DNA of 64,000 bases from Lachnospiraceae bacterium A4 (GCA_000403215.2 KE159528.1:49293-113292), one strand, 5' to 3'; shown: positions 26,229 through 36,985, numbered from the stretch's first letter. A program made the numbers and translations. The notes: generated by a model not told the origin, from the letters alone.

Positions 26229-27587
26229 CTATAAACATAATCTCATTTGCTTCCAAAATACATCATCCACTCTCAGTACATTGGTAAACTGTAGTACTCT
26301 CAAGTATTTTAATATAGCAAGCTGGCTGGTTTCTTTTACTGCAACAATGACAGTAATCATATCCTTATCTTTTACAAGCTCCTCAATCTCATATACCCTT
26401 TTACCATCTATTTTCTCGAACTGTTCACTATGTTTGGTAACAGCAAAACCAATTACCCGATCATTCCATTCTTGATTTTTGATGTATTTCCAAACCTGTC
26501 TGCCATACACACCCGCGCCATATATGACAATATTGTTTTGTCTGCTAAGATACGCTTGGATAGACTCTGAATAAACTAATTCTTTTGAAGTATATTGATC
26601 CAGATTTAATTTTTTCATCTCTGGAACAGAACTCCAAAAAAATCTTTCAGGATCGGCTAAAAAGTCACTTATGTTATTCCAATCATCATCTTTCCAATAA
26701 CACTTCTCAAATCTAGGTGATTGTTGTATTTTTGTAAACTCCTTACACATTTCTACCCAAAATGCTGATTTTAAAGCATTATGAAGCCGATAATAATTCC
26801 ATATATACGTCTTATAAATATATGAATTTTTTACGCCCTCTAAAAAAGGAGTCGCCAGCTTATGTTTTGTCATGAACCTTTCTATTTCCTTTATTTCATC
26901 GCACACGCAAAATACTTTCATTCCAGAATTTATAGAAGACCCCATATTATCCACACGATAAAAATATAGTGACTCATTCGTGAGTATCATTGTTTTTGCA
27001 GCAGAAAGCGCCTTAAACCAAAAAGAAGTATCCTGATACGAAGCACCCGGTGTTTCAAGACATCGAATATTATGCTGAGTCAAAAAATCTTTTTGATATA
27101 CTGCTGACCAGATACTGCATGGTATCCAAAACAGTCGAGCATATTCTTGCGGATGAATAACCCTCCCACACATTTCAATATCAAATAATTCCTGTTGTAC
27201 ACATTCATACTTTGATACCTTATAAAAGGAGGATTTTATAAGCTCTGGCTGTTCATAATCACTTGCTGTCACAATTTCAGCAAAGTTTTGATACATATTC
27301 AATGCAATATAATCATCACTTTCCACAATACCAACATAATCACCGTTTGCCATCGAAATCCCCAAATTAATTGTATCTCCATAACCTGTATTTTTTTTAT
27401 GAATTACCTTAATACGCTTATCCTGTTGTGCATAATTATCCAAGATTTCGCCTGAAGCATCTGTTGAACCATCATCAATACATATAATCTCAAGATTTTG
27501 ATATGTTTGACAAATTATACTCTCTATACATTGGGATAAATAAGTACTTACATTATAGACTGGAACAATGATTGAAAACTTAATCAT
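26229..27587 (-). CDS. GT2 glycosyltransferase with C-terminal Rossmann module
   Basis: This 452-residue protein has the GT-A segments FSIIVPVYNVSTYLSQCIES, CIDDGSTDASGEI and GIVESDDYIALNM. The C-terminal module begins NIVIYGAGVYGRQVWKYI and includes VIVAVKETSQLAILKYL. The start ATG (27587) overlaps the stop of the upstream GT2 by 4 nt (ATGA), so the pair is translationally coupled. It is a third member of the GT2 series in this part of the operon. Confidence 0.88.
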   Translation of the reverse strand: MIKFSIIVPVYNVSTYLSQCIESIICQTYQNLEIICIDDGSTDASGEILDNYAQQDKRIKVIHKKNTGYGDTINLGISMANGDYVGIVESDDYIALNMYQNFAEIVTASDYEQPELIKSSFYKVSKYECVQQELFDIEMCGRVIHPQEYARLFWIPCSIWSAVYQKDFLTQHNIRCLETPGASYQDTSFWFKALSAAKTMILTNESLYFYRVDNMGSSINSGMKVFCVCDEIKEIERFMTKHKLATPFLEGVKNSYIYKTYIWNYYRLHNALKSAFWVEMCKEFTKIQQSPRFEKCYWKDDDWNNISDFLADPERFFWSSVPEMKKLNLDQYTSKELVYSESIQAYLSRQNNIVIYGAGVYGRQVWKYIKNQEWNDRVIGFAVTKHSEQFEKIDGKRVYEIEELVKDKDMITVIVAVKETSQLAILKYLRVLQFTNVLRVDDVFWKQMRLCL

Positions 27588-28990
27588 ATCTGATTCTCCC
27601 TTTTATATATTTCCTCATCAATATGAAAGCTATCATTTATAGACTGTATTCTTCCATTATTCTTGTTTATGATACAACATGGGATTGTTTGTCTTTGCCC
27701 TCCTATCTTTAGAACAAATCTTAATATAGACGCTCTAGGATTTGGAATAAACGCAATATATCCTTTTAGTCGCCAGATATTATTTCCGTATGCATTTAAT
27801 ACCTTCTCACCCAACCATTCTGTAATATAGCAAGGATACTCTGCTTCACCATCAGTGATAATAATTTCATATTTTACCTTGATATCAAGGCTTAGTTTGC
27901 CTTCAATCTGAGCATACCTGTCACTACGATACACATTCCATACACTAATTATATTTTCCTTCAAACTAAATATTTTCGAAGAATCAAAGTAAAAATCACT
28001 CTCTTTCAAATAAACTTTTTCCCTTATATCAAAACGGTATTTGAACGAAAGCATCGCAATTCTAATTTGTTTTTTTGCATTCTTCGTTTCACACAGATAC
28101 CTGTCATCTATACACTCTAAAATCTTGTGAAGAGCTCTATTATATTGTTCACATTCCCTTTCTGGAATAGAGATATTATCCGCAAAACGATACGCCACTA
28201 CATAGGCAGTCAACAACTGCATCATGGCTGGTAATTCGCCGCACTGTACAGTAGCTTCTCTATATAAATCTTCAAAGAATAACTGTAAATCGTTTATATA
28301 ATGGTTCATATTCTGTTCGTAAGTTTGTGTCGCAGAATCCAGTTCAAATCGTTTCCGATAAAAATATGTACTGTCCGCTATCATTCCAAATTTCTTTTTA
28401 TTCAGCAAAATACAGTTGATAAATTTTGCATCTTCCCAATAGTGCTGGCGCTCATCAAATATCTTATCCCGCAATGCCTCTGTTTTAAAAATACAGGCAG
28501 CACAATTTGTTCTGATACAACTGTAGTCTGTAAACATATCTAGTATTTTATTTTCAGCTAAATCAATATTCAATATATGTTCACTGTTGACTGCATCAAA
28601 CAGCATAAGATTCGATGATACAAAATCAATCTCATCATAATGTTTTTCAAAAAATAAAACTGCTTTTTCAAAAGCCTCTTTACTCCATAAATCATCAGCA
28701 TCTAAAAATGTAATATATTTACCATCAGCCATTCTCTTTCCGATATTTCTCGCTGCACTCACTCCACAATTGTGATCTAATGAGATATATTTTATATTTT
28801 CTCTATATAGAAAATAGTATTTTTTGCATATTTCCTCGCTCTTATCTTTTGAACAGTCATTTACTAAAATCAACTGGATATTCTTTCTAAAATCCAGCGA
28901 CTGATTAATTACAGATTGAATGGTTTCATCTAAATATTTTTCTGTATTGTATACAGGAATAATCACGGATATAATGAATTGCCTATGCAT
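27584..28990 (-). CDS. GT2 glycosyltransferase with C-terminal beta-rich domain
   Basis: This 468-residue protein has an N-terminal GT-A domain: ISVIIPVYNTEKYLDETIQS, LVNDCSKDKSEEI and FLDADDLWSKEAF. Unlike its neighbours it lacks the Rossmann-like module. Its last ~130 residues (VWNVYRSDRYAQIEGKLSLD to FVLKIGGQRQTIPC) look like a beta-sandwich accessory domain of the kind attached to some teichoic-acid GTs. It is coupled to the following GT2 by an ATGA overlap and preceded by AAGGAAGG. Confidence 0.82.
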   Translation of the reverse strand: MHRQFIISVIIPVYNTEKYLDETIQSVINQSLDFRKNIQLILVNDCSKDKSEEICKKYYFLYRENIKYISLDHNCGVSAARNIGKRMADGKYITFLDADDLWSKEAFEKAVLFFEKHYDEIDFVSSNLMLFDAVNSEHILNIDLAENKILDMFTDYSCIRTNCAACIFKTEALRDKIFDERQHYWEDAKFINCILLNKKKFGMIADSTYFYRKRFELDSATQTYEQNMNHYINDLQLFFEDLYREATVQCGELPAMMQLLTAYVVAYRFADNISIPERECEQYNRALHKILECIDDRYLCETKNAKKQIRIAMLSFKYRFDIREKVYLKESDFYFDSSKIFSLKENIISVWNVYRSDRYAQIEGKLSLDIKVKYEIIITDGEAEYPCYITEWLGEKVLNAYGNNIWRLKGYIAFIPNPRASILRFVLKIGGQRQTIPCCIINKNNGRIQSINDSFHIDEEIYKRENQI

Positions 28991-28994
28991 ATAG

Positions 28995-30374
28995 TTATCC
29001 TTCCTTCAAAAAGTCAAATAATCTCTGAGCCGCGTATCCGTCTGTATGATGATGGACAAATGGCATAAGTTTCTTTCTTGCCTCTTCAAAATCATCTTTC
29101 CCATGCGCCACTTTTTCCAGTTCTTCATAAAATGATTTCATTGTATTCACCACGGGACCGGGACGCCAAAATTCTAAAGGTTCCAAGATAAATCCCCGGT
29201 TCTTTGCATAACTATTTTCATCTTTATTTGTAAATATAATCGTTCTGTTTAATAAAAGATAATCAAAGTAAACTGACGAATAATCTGTAATCAATGCATC
29301 TGCGCCATTTATAAATTCATACATTGCCCTGTCGCCCAACAACTGCTCTGTCAGCAGCCCGCAGCAGTCGGATTCCATACACCATTCCTTCACCTTGGCT
29401 TCATCACTTGGATGCAGCTTAAAAACAAAAAACAAGTTATATCTTCTGCAAACAGATTGCAATTCATCTATATCAAAATCATTCCAATAAAACAGATACC
29501 CATTTTCATCGCCATTTCTCACGCCATCCGCCTCACGAAATGTAGGCATATATAATATAATCTTTTTCCCTCTGCTGTCTGGAAACCTGTCAGTCATGTT
29601 CTGCCTTCCATCTGTTACAAACAATAAGTCATTTCTCGGCATACCTGTCACAATATACTTTTTTGCAAGCGTTCCGGAACATGCGCATAAAAAGTTTGTG
29701 TAATTCTGTCCATAGGATACAATATAATCAAACTTTTTCCAGAGTTCTGTAAAAAAATTATCTGTTTCATCATTATAATTCACCAGCATATTCCCCATAA
29801 CTTTTAATGGATAACCATGCCATAACTGAATTATCTCTGCATTGCGTGCATCCATGTCATAGGGGAGTTTTCTCTCTGTTATAACAAATCTCGCTGCTGC
29901 CAGATCATAAAAATATTCATCTTGTTCCTTGTTATCTTCCCATATTTTTACCCTGAAATCATATACATTCAGCCTTCCAATATTTCTTAAATATTCCAAT
30001 GCCCATATGTTAGAATACGATTTGTGTTCCAAATATAAGAGAACCAATCGTTTCCTATCTTCTTCATAATCAAGATGACTGTAATCCAGTTTTCTTTCTA
30101 CATATTCCTCATTTTGTATATCAATCAGAGAAAATTTACGATATCCCAGTTTCAATAATTGGTCAATAATATCCAACCAATATTTTCGTGCTGTTGTTAT
30201 CAATATATAAATCTCATTGGAGAAATAAGGTTTCTCTATCACAAGCTCATTATAAGCTGTACCCTGTTTTTCCTCTAAATTATCAAACAAACCATCAATA
30301 CTTCTATCATCAAAAAAACCGCCTTTCATCATCTCAAAGCATTTTTTCGATATTCCAAATAAAAATAATTTCAC
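28995..30374 (-). CDS. CDP-glycerol glycerophosphotransferase family, N-terminal Rossmann module
   Basis: This 459-residue protein starts with a version of the shared Rossmann-like module (MKLFLFGISKKCFEMM...IYILITTARKYWLDII). The catalytic region is TagB/TagF-like: IIQLWHGYPLKVMGN with the catalytic His, KKIILYMPTFREADG, FKLHPSDE and ALITDYSSVYFDYLLLNRTI. It should transfer glycerol-phosphate or another polyol-phosphate from its CDP donor, matching the CDP-polyol genes at 57-63 kb. GTG start at 30374 after AAAGGAGATAAAC. Confidence 0.88.
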   Translation of the reverse strand: MKLFLFGISKKCFEMMKGGFFDDRSIDGLFDNLEEKQGTAYNELVIEKPYFSNEIYILITTARKYWLDIIDQLLKLGYRKFSLIDIQNEEYVERKLDYSHLDYEEDRKRLVLLYLEHKSYSNIWALEYLRNIGRLNVYDFRVKIWEDNKEQDEYFYDLAAARFVITERKLPYDMDARNAEIIQLWHGYPLKVMGNMLVNYNDETDNFFTELWKKFDYIVSYGQNYTNFLCACSGTLAKKYIVTGMPRNDLLFVTDGRQNMTDRFPDSRGKKIILYMPTFREADGVRNGDENGYLFYWNDFDIDELQSVCRRYNLFFVFKLHPSDEAKVKEWCMESDCCGLLTEQLLGDRAMYEFINGADALITDYSSVYFDYLLLNRTIIFTNKDENSYAKNRGFILEPLEFWRPGPVVNTMKSFYEELEKVAHGKDDFEEARKKLMPFVHHHTDGYAAQRLFDFLKEG

Positions 30375-30390
30375 GTTTATCTCCTTTGCT

Positions 30391-31520
30391 TTACGGCTTC
30401 ACTATCGTACCATGATACCACCATAAATATTCCTTTATATATTCTTCTAAAATCTGACTCGTCTGATAACCGAGAAATATATTGAAAGGCTTGTCATTAG
30501 AAACCTTCCAGTTTATACCATAATAATCTAATATACACTTTAAGACAGGTGTTGGTAATCCAAGATGAGACTCCCAGCATTCAATATGATTGTTATTCTC
30601 AACGCCAAGAATTTCTGCCACCTGACGCCCTACTTCATACATCAAATACCTTGATGGATGATCCTGATCCACAAAACAAGGAATCGTGCGAAAATTTTTT
30701 GAATAAAGTCTGATACCTTAATATCCCATTTTTCTTCTCTTTTCTTTAGTTTTAACCAGTCCTTATCTTTCTCATATACCAATCTTTCTTCCTCAATCTG
30801 ATAATTAAGATAAAAGGATACATACTGTTCCAAAGAAACTATCTTTTGGTTATCATAGGCTTCTTCCATCACCTGATCTTTATAAAAAACATCAAAGAAT
30901 CCATTGTTTGTATAGAACCTTTTGTCGAGTCCACCCTGTAACGGGTAGAGCCAATTCCCCATTCCGACAAAGTTTGGAATCGTTATATCCAAACAATCAT
31001 CTTTCAAAAGCTTCGTAACATACTCATCAGACAAATGATATCCAATACTGTTATCTGGTCTGATATCTTGATGAATATATACGTCTGCCCTGTTTAATAA
31101 TACACTGGAAATTTTCTTTTCCTGATTCATATGTGTTTGGGGAATCGGATGAATACAATATTCTTTTATAAATTGTCCACAGTTTTCAAGAAATCTTGTA
31201 AGCGCAGCACCATGACAGTTCGCATTGATTAGAACCAGTTTTTTGCCAAACTCTGATGCCCAGAAAAAATTCGTATACTCAATATATCCTTTTTGAAGTA
31301 ACATGCCCCTAATTTTTTCATAAGTTTTCCATACGGCTGCTACAATAATTGTATACAAATGCAAATCTCTTGCTTCGTCAAGTGTAACAATTGGTATTCC
31401 ATGAAAATCACCAGTATGAAAAGAATCAATACAATACGCTATCTCATTTACAATACTGAAATGGTTATATAGTAATTTTTCCCCTTCCAATCCTGTTCCA
31501 TACAAAACATACTTTTTCAC
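30391..31520 (-). pseudogene. WcbI-like polysaccharide biosynthesis gene, frameshifted
   Basis: The first part (31520 to about 30700) has an N-terminal Rossmann-like module (KYVLYGTGLEGEKLLYNHF) and a WcbI-type core (VLINANCHGAALTRFLENCG). At the A6T4 tract near 30691-30700 the frame is lost and ends shortly after at 30642. Adding one base there restores QKNFRTIPCFVDQDHPSRYL, which continues to the true end at 30391. It is therefore one gene with a single-base deletion: a real mutation, a slippage-prone switch or an assembly error. GTG at 31520 follows GAGGGAAAATTC. WcbI proteins are needed for capsule production, possibly as acyltransferases. Confidence 0.8.
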
Positions 31521-31539
31521 GAATTTTCCCTCTCTTTTG

Positions 31540-32955
31540 CTACTCTTCAAGTATTTTAATCTTATACTCAGGTATTCGTTTATTGATCAATTCTTTTTTT
31601 ATTTCTTTTTGCGCTTCCCTATTCTTCACAGAAATTAATATGTAATCAAATTTAATTGTGAATATCAAATCTGGATGTATCAATGCTTTCCTATCAGCTT
31701 TTTTATCTGCCCATGCCACCACTTTGCAGTATCGGGTTTTCTCTAATTTTTCTTTCCAGTATTGTCCGTTTTTTCCTGCCCCATACAAAACAATTCGGCT
31801 TCTCTTTGGTATTTCCAAAATTTGAAAAGGCGATTCTTCAAATAAATCTCTCTGTTTCTGCAAAATATGTTTTATCCTATGTACTAAATTCCATATCATT
31901 CTATTCGAAGAAAATATTGAATCTAAATTTTTGAGTAAAATATCCTTATATATCTTTTCTGTCGCATAATTCAGATATTTTGTTCTTGCGTGATTTCCCA
32001 TACTGGTTAAATCATATTTGTTTGCAAGAATATCATGAAATACCCGACTCAGTGCTTCGGAATCTCCTGTTCTTACTATCCAACCACTTTCTGAGTCAAT
32101 CATATATTGTGCCCCTACATTTTCAGATATGATACACGGCATTGCCATCATTGCTGCTTCAAGCGCCACCAGAGAGCACGATTCATCTCTGGAAGGTATC
32201 ACCACTACATCACAATCATGGTACAAGTTATATAGTTCTCCACCCAAAAGTGTTCCATGATATATCACATTATCATATTGCTCTATCTTTTTAATTAAAT
32301 CATGTGTATATGCTGTATCAGGAATATCACCTGCATAGTGAAGTTCACATTTCTGCTTATCCACTTCGTTCAGCAAAAGAAAAGCATCAAAGAATACATC
32401 AAACGCTTTTCGTTCAATCATGTTCCCTAATAATAAAAAACGAATTTTTTTATGCGGCGAACTTTTTATCATTTGATATTTTTCGTAAACATCAGGGACA
32501 AAATTATGAACAACTTTTGTTTCCTTTTTCCATGTCTCAAATATGTATTGCTGGGCATATTCGCTGACTACCCATATCCTATGCTTCTGCAAAAAAATTC
32601 TTTTGCAATTATACTCCCTTAGATATTCTTTAAGATTATGTCCCTCATGAATATACCATATTGTCGGAAGAAGATTGCAGCAATACTGAACTATTTGATA
32701 TGTAGTGATTGTAAATGCTATCAAACAATCATATTTAACTGTCTTCTTCTCAATATATGTTCTTAATGTATTATCAGGATTAATAATTTCAACATTAATA
32801 CACTCCTTCTCAAATTTTGTACGAAGTACCCCATCATCATAACTCCATACATTTACATAATATCCATTTCTTTTTAATATTGCTGCTACATGAAATGCAT
32901 ATAGAGGGGAACCATTACAACCAAAATCTTTAATTACAACCAACACTTTTCTCAT
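31540..32955 (-). CDS. GT4 glycosyltransferase with C-terminal Rossmann module
   Basis: This 471-residue protein has the GT-B fold of family 4: a donor-site region KIRFLLLGNMIERKAFDVF and YHGTLLGGELYNLYHDCDVV, with the conserved Glu region PSRDESCSLVALEAAMM. Residues ~375-465 are the shared module (RIVLYGAGKNGQYWKEKL, YILISVKNREAQKEIKKEL). It is usual for retaining enzymes using UDP- or GDP-sugars. The ribosome site is weak. Confidence 0.87.
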   Translation of the reverse strand: MRKVLVVIKDFGCNGSPLYAFHVAAILKRNGYYVNVWSYDDGVLRTKFEKECINVEIINPDNTLRTYIEKKTVKYDCLIAFTITTYQIVQYCCNLLPTIWYIHEGHNLKEYLREYNCKRIFLQKHRIWVVSEYAQQYIFETWKKETKVVHNFVPDVYEKYQMIKSSPHKKIRFLLLGNMIERKAFDVFFDAFLLLNEVDKQKCELHYAGDIPDTAYTHDLIKKIEQYDNVIYHGTLLGGELYNLYHDCDVVVIPSRDESCSLVALEAAMMAMPCIISENVGAQYMIDSESGWIVRTGDSEALSRVFHDILANKYDLTSMGNHARTKYLNYATEKIYKDILLKNLDSIFSSNRMIWNLVHRIKHILQKQRDLFEESPFQILEIPKRSRIVLYGAGKNGQYWKEKLEKTRYCKVVAWADKKADRKALIHPDLIFTIKFDYILISVKNREAQKEIKKELINKRIPEYKIKILEE

Positions 32956-33024
32956 GGCTAAATTATTTTTTCTCTTCTTTCCGTCAATTAAATCTATAAC
33001 TATCTTAATTCAAATAAACGGATT

Positions 33025-34533
33025 TTACTTTAAAAGCTCTTCGATGCAAATAATATTATTAAATCCTTTATTTTCCAATATCATTTTAATATTTTTAAAA
33101 TCATAACTAGGTGTTACAATTATGGCTTCAACTTGTGGAATTTGTTGGCTTATATTTAAAATTGGGATATCAAATTCTTCCTGTATATTATTTCTATCTA
33201 TCATACACTTAATTTCTACACTACTATGTATCAATTCTTTGAGTAAATGTTTACCTAACATTCCTATCCCATAAATTGCCACTGTATGAATATTTTTTTC
33301 TTCTAAAATAGTTGATATAGATTTATTTTTTTCTTTTAAAGAAAGCCATTTATCCATTATTCTCCAAAAACTCTCATACCGAAATAATTGCGTCTTAATA
33401 TCTTTTAATTGTTTTTTTCTTTCCTCATAATAATCACGTTCAATTTGTCTAACTCCTGTTAAATATTCATGATAATGTTCTTTTGCATACCAAACTGCTT
33501 CCAAAAATGCAGTTCCATATTTTTCATCTGGTTCTAAATGCATCCCTTCTCCCCATTCATTCCATGCATTGATAAAAGTAAATGGTTGATTATGAATTTC
33601 ATTTATTGCCATTAATTTTATCAGATTCTTTTCAAATATCTGTGGTGTTATTTTGTCTATTACACATCCACTCATTCCACGCCGCGGAGTATCATCATAT
33701 CCTACAAATGCCCCAACCATACAGTTATCTTCCAAATACGCCTTATCTATTATTTTTTTCCATACCATTTCATAATCAAAAATTTTCATCTCTCTTTTGT
33801 CTTTTTTTCTGACTACTTCATTTATTACAAACTGTGGAGCCTGATATAGCACATCATCAATAAACGTATCATCTCTATTATTACCCCCTATAAAATACAT
33901 ACCACCAAATCCATCTTCTCTTGCCCAAGTATTCCAACAAGTTAACATTTCTTCTAATACATCTATATCCCCCGCCTGATAAATTACAAATACTGGTTTA
34001 TCCTCTATTTTGATATATCTTTTATCTCTAAAAAATTCAAGTAAATATTCAAAATGCTTTTTCCATTCTTTTTCATCACCATATTCTTGCTCTAATAAAA
34101 CTCCCGTATCACCTTTCTTTTTGTTTTTCTTTTCACGTACATCACACCAAACATTTGCACTCTTCAATGCACTCCAACTATTTGCCCAGCTTTGATTTGC
34201 CCAACACAGACAAAAAGACATATCAACTTCTTTCCACTCTAACAATTTTTCAATTGGCTTTTCCAATATTTGTCTGCCATCTTTAAACCAGTAATGATAG
34301 ATACACTGCCCATCTATTCCATATTTTTTCATTAAAGAAACCTGCCATTCAAATGCAGACTTTTCCATCAAGTTATAGTAATACTGATTCAATGGAATAT
34401 GTGGCTGATAATGTCCTTCATATAAGGACACTGCGTTTCTAGAACTCACCCAATCTGTATAACCTTCTCCCCACCATTCATCATTTTCCTTTACTTTGTG
34501 AAATTGTGGAAGGTACATTGACAATATCTTCAT
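33025..34533 (-). CDS. WbsX (GH99-like) protein with C-terminal Rossmann module
   Basis: This 502-residue protein has an N-terminal WbsX / GH99-like domain (residues ~1-345): KILSMYLPQFHKVKENDEWW, GQCIYHYWFKDGR, CLCWANQSWANSW and INAWNEWGEGMHLEPDE. Such domains occur in O-antigen and capsule loci, often beside GTs; their exact role is unproven. Residues ~400-500 are the shared module (VAIYGIGMLGKHLLKELI). The start overlaps the upstream GT4 by 53 nt, with AAGGAGAAGTTTT before the ATG. It is paralogous to 40506-42014, of equal length. Confidence 0.87.
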   Translation of the reverse strand: MKILSMYLPQFHKVKENDEWWGEGYTDWVSSRNAVSLYEGHYQPHIPLNQYYYNLMEKSAFEWQVSLMKKYGIDGQCIYHYWFKDGRQILEKPIEKLLEWKEVDMSFCLCWANQSWANSWSALKSANVWCDVREKKNKKKGDTGVLLEQEYGDEKEWKKHFEYLLEFFRDKRYIKIEDKPVFVIYQAGDIDVLEEMLTCWNTWAREDGFGGMYFIGGNNRDDTFIDDVLYQAPQFVINEVVRKKDKREMKIFDYEMVWKKIIDKAYLEDNCMVGAFVGYDDTPRRGMSGCVIDKITPQIFEKNLIKLMAINEIHNQPFTFINAWNEWGEGMHLEPDEKYGTAFLEAVWYAKEHYHEYLTGVRQIERDYYEERKKQLKDIKTQLFRYESFWRIMDKWLSLKEKNKSISTILEEKNIHTVAIYGIGMLGKHLLKELIHSSVEIKCMIDRNNIQEEFDIPILNISQQIPQVEAIIVTPSYDFKNIKMILENKGFNNIICIEELLK

Positions 34534-35956
34534 AAAACTTCTCCTTGCAGCGTTTTAACTCAAACTCTAATCTCTCACCAAATAGTTCTAAAGTAAATTC
34601 TTGTTCATATGTATTGCGTGCATTTCTTTTTATTGGATCCCATTTGTCTTTATTCTGTATAATCCATTCTATACGGTTCTTCAAATCATCTGGATCATTT
34701 GCTTTGACGACGAATCCATTTATTCCATCTGTAATGTATTTTGCAATCCCTGTCTGATCTGTAGTTATACATAATTTTCCATACATTAACCCCTCTATTG
34801 TAGACATGGACATTGTTTCTATTAATGAAGGACATACTAAAACATCAATCTGTGGAAATATTTTTATAACCTCTTTATGTAATAGCACCCCAAAAAATCT
34901 AAAATTATCTCCTTCACTCTCTTCTAATCCTAACCATGGTCTTACTGTTTCTTCAAAACCTATGAACCAGACTTCTATCATCTGATTTTCCTGTTTGGAA
35001 AGTTTTTTAATTGCCCTTACTAGTATTTCCTGTCCTTTATACATAGCAAAACCTGCAACTACAGCAAATATTATCTTACGATTACAAAGCTCGTTATTAT
35101 CATTTTTAATATATTTATCTGGTATTCCAAATGGCATGATTCTATCCGAAATGGAAGGATAAAAATGATTAAATGCTTCTTTTGCCACATTACTGACTCC
35201 CACTACTTGTAATCTATTCATCCATTCCCTTGAATTAATTTCATTAAACTCTCGCTGGGTATCCTGATAAATACTATTCCAAATAGATCTGTTCTCATGA
35301 ATCCACCACAATACTGGTCGTATCTTACTAATTTGATATGCACAATTCATCATTTGAAATACATTAACTAAAACAATATCATAATAACATACCCATTCTC
35401 TATCTTCCTCAAAAAAATAGGGTAGACACTCTACTATTGTTATACTAAGCCCTTCTTGCAAAATCTCTTCTAATAAATTTTCTTTAATAATTGGTGCTGT
35501 TAGCATCACTTCATATCCTCTATTCTGTAAAGCCTGTGCCGCATACACTGCAACCATAGTTCCACCATCAAATCCCATATTTGTAGTCACAATTAATATT
35601 TTTTCTTTTTTTGTATAACAATTACATTTTTTACCATTATAAAGAGTTCTCTTTCCTCTTAAAACATTTTGTATCAATTTTTTTTCGTCCCAAATAAGAT
35701 TTTGTTCAATCCCCAGATCCAGCACCTGTCTTGACATTTCTTTTTTATATCTATTACTAAGAATAACAATACTATCAAAATGTATTTGAAATATATCATC
35801 AGGTGCATAAACCTTAACACCATTTAACACCTTTCCCTGAACTGCTTGATTGTTATCAATAAACCCTACTATATGAATACGACTACTATTTTCCTTAAAA
35901 AAATGTTCTCTATTTCGATAAGATTCTCCTATGCCAAAGACAACTATATTTACCAT
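34481..35956 (-). CDS. GT4 glycosyltransferase with N-terminal Rossmann module
   Basis: This 491-residue protein starts with the shared module (NIVVFGIGESYRNREHFF...IVGFIDNNQAVQG), residues ~1-100. A GT-B domain follows: ILIVTTNMGFDGGTMVAVYA (N-terminal Rossmann of the GT), VVAGFAMYKGQEILV and CPSLIETMSMSTIEGLMYGK with the donor-binding Glu. Its last 17 codons are overlapped by the WbsX gene in another frame. GAGGTAAAGCT precedes the ATG. It forms a GT4-WbsX pair like that at 39107-42014. Confidence 0.87.
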   Translation of the reverse strand: MVNIVVFGIGESYRNREHFFKENSSRIHIVGFIDNNQAVQGKVLNGVKVYAPDDIFQIHFDSIVILSNRYKKEMSRQVLDLGIEQNLIWDEKKLIQNVLRGKRTLYNGKKCNCYTKKEKILIVTTNMGFDGGTMVAVYAAQALQNRGYEVMLTAPIIKENLLEEILQEGLSITIVECLPYFFEEDREWVCYYDIVLVNVFQMMNCAYQISKIRPVLWWIHENRSIWNSIYQDTQREFNEINSREWMNRLQVVGVSNVAKEAFNHFYPSISDRIMPFGIPDKYIKNDNNELCNRKIIFAVVAGFAMYKGQEILVRAIKKLSKQENQMIEVWFIGFEETVRPWLGLEESEGDNFRFFGVLLHKEVIKIFPQIDVLVCPSLIETMSMSTIEGLMYGKLCITTDQTGIAKYITDGINGFVVKANDPDDLKNRIEWIIQNKDKWDPIKRNARNTYEQEFTLELFGERLEFELKRCKEKFYEDIVNVPSTISQSKGK

Positions 35957-36011
35957 AGCTTTACCTCACTCAATCTATAGTATTGCTAACTTAATAAATT
36001 CTCTATCCACA

Positions 36012-36923
36012 CTATGTATCTGTATCATTACTCATAATTTCTCTAATGTACTGCCTAATTCCCTGATCCACTGTTATTTTACTTTTCCAACCACATTCTT
36101 TATATATAAGTGATACGTCCATACATGACTCAGCCAAATCACATTTACGTCTTTCTAAATAATTAATTTTTGCTTTTTTTCCAACTTCTTTTTCTATTTT
36201 TTTTATAATTTCTTTTGTAGAACAATTTTTTCCAGTTCCAATATTAAATATACGATATTTTCCGTTGTATAAATATACAGCCTCAATAGCATCTATTACT
36301 TCACCAATATATATATAGTCTCTCTTATTTTCTCCATTTCCCCACAGTTCAATTGTTTCCCCTGCAACTATCTTTTCGGTAAAAATGGGAATAATTCCTT
36401 GATTCCTTTTTTTATTAATTGTAAAACCATATGGATTCCCAACACGCAATATATACCCCTGAATACCATCATACTTCTCATATAAATGTAAACATATTTC
36501 TATGCCAACTTTTTGTGCTGCATATATACATTCCGGCGACAATCTATCTCTCTCCAAAGCAGGCTTTTTACACTCCCCGTATACAGTCCCTCCTGAGGAA
36601 ATAAAAATAATTTTCCTAACCATTCTTTTTTTCATAGCATCCAATAATCTTAATGTTGGAAGTAAATTAGCCTGAACGTCATCTATGATTTTATCAGTTC
36701 CATCAAATGGAACCGAAGAAGATATAAAATGAAAAACTGTATCAACCTCTTCTAGCATTTCTTCAAAACATACATTTCGAAAATCTCCGGTCACAACTTC
36801 GACATTTGTATTATCTATTTCATTGTCCCACACCTTATCAAAAATTCTTATCTTCTTTTTCACCGCAAAACGTTTTACTAAATTATATCCAATAAAACCA
36901 TTTGCACCTAATATCAGAATCAT
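36012..36923 (-). CDS. NAD-dependent epimerase/dehydratase (extended SDR)
   Basis: This 303-residue enzyme has the NAD-binding motif LGANGFIGYNL at the N-terminus, the catalytic YAAQK (YxxxK), SSGGTVYGE and a C-terminal substrate-binding part (NIGTGKNCSTKEIIKKI). It resembles UDP-glucose/GalNAc 4-epimerases and related nucleotide-sugar SDRs, though substrate cannot be assigned. The ATG at 36923 follows GGGAAGGAAATACG and directly precedes the Rossmann motif; a start 16 codons upstream is unlikely. No shared module is fused to it. Confidence 0.87.
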   Translation of the reverse strand: MILILGANGFIGYNLVKRFAVKKKIRIFDKVWDNEIDNTNVEVVTGDFRNVCFEEMLEEVDTVFHFISSSVPFDGTDKIIDDVQANLLPTLRLLDAMKKRMVRKIIFISSGGTVYGECKKPALERDRLSPECIYAAQKVGIEICLHLYEKYDGIQGYILRVGNPYGFTINKKRNQGIIPIFTEKIVAGETIELWGNGENKRDYIYIGEVIDAIEAVYLYNGKYRIFNIGTGKNCSTKEIIKKIEKEVGKKAKINYLERRKCDLAESCMDVSLIYKECGWKSKITVDQGIRQYIREIMSNDTDT

Positions 36924-36985
36924 CGTATTTCCTTCCCTATATTCTAAAAATTTTACTTCATACATTATCAATTAGATAACGCTTT

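Noticed and set aside
30691-30700. Programmed -1 ribosomal frameshift in the WcbI-like gene
   Set aside because: The codons CAA AAA ATT TTC do not form a canonical X XXY YYZ slippery heptamer; an indel or slippage is simpler. Not fully excluded.
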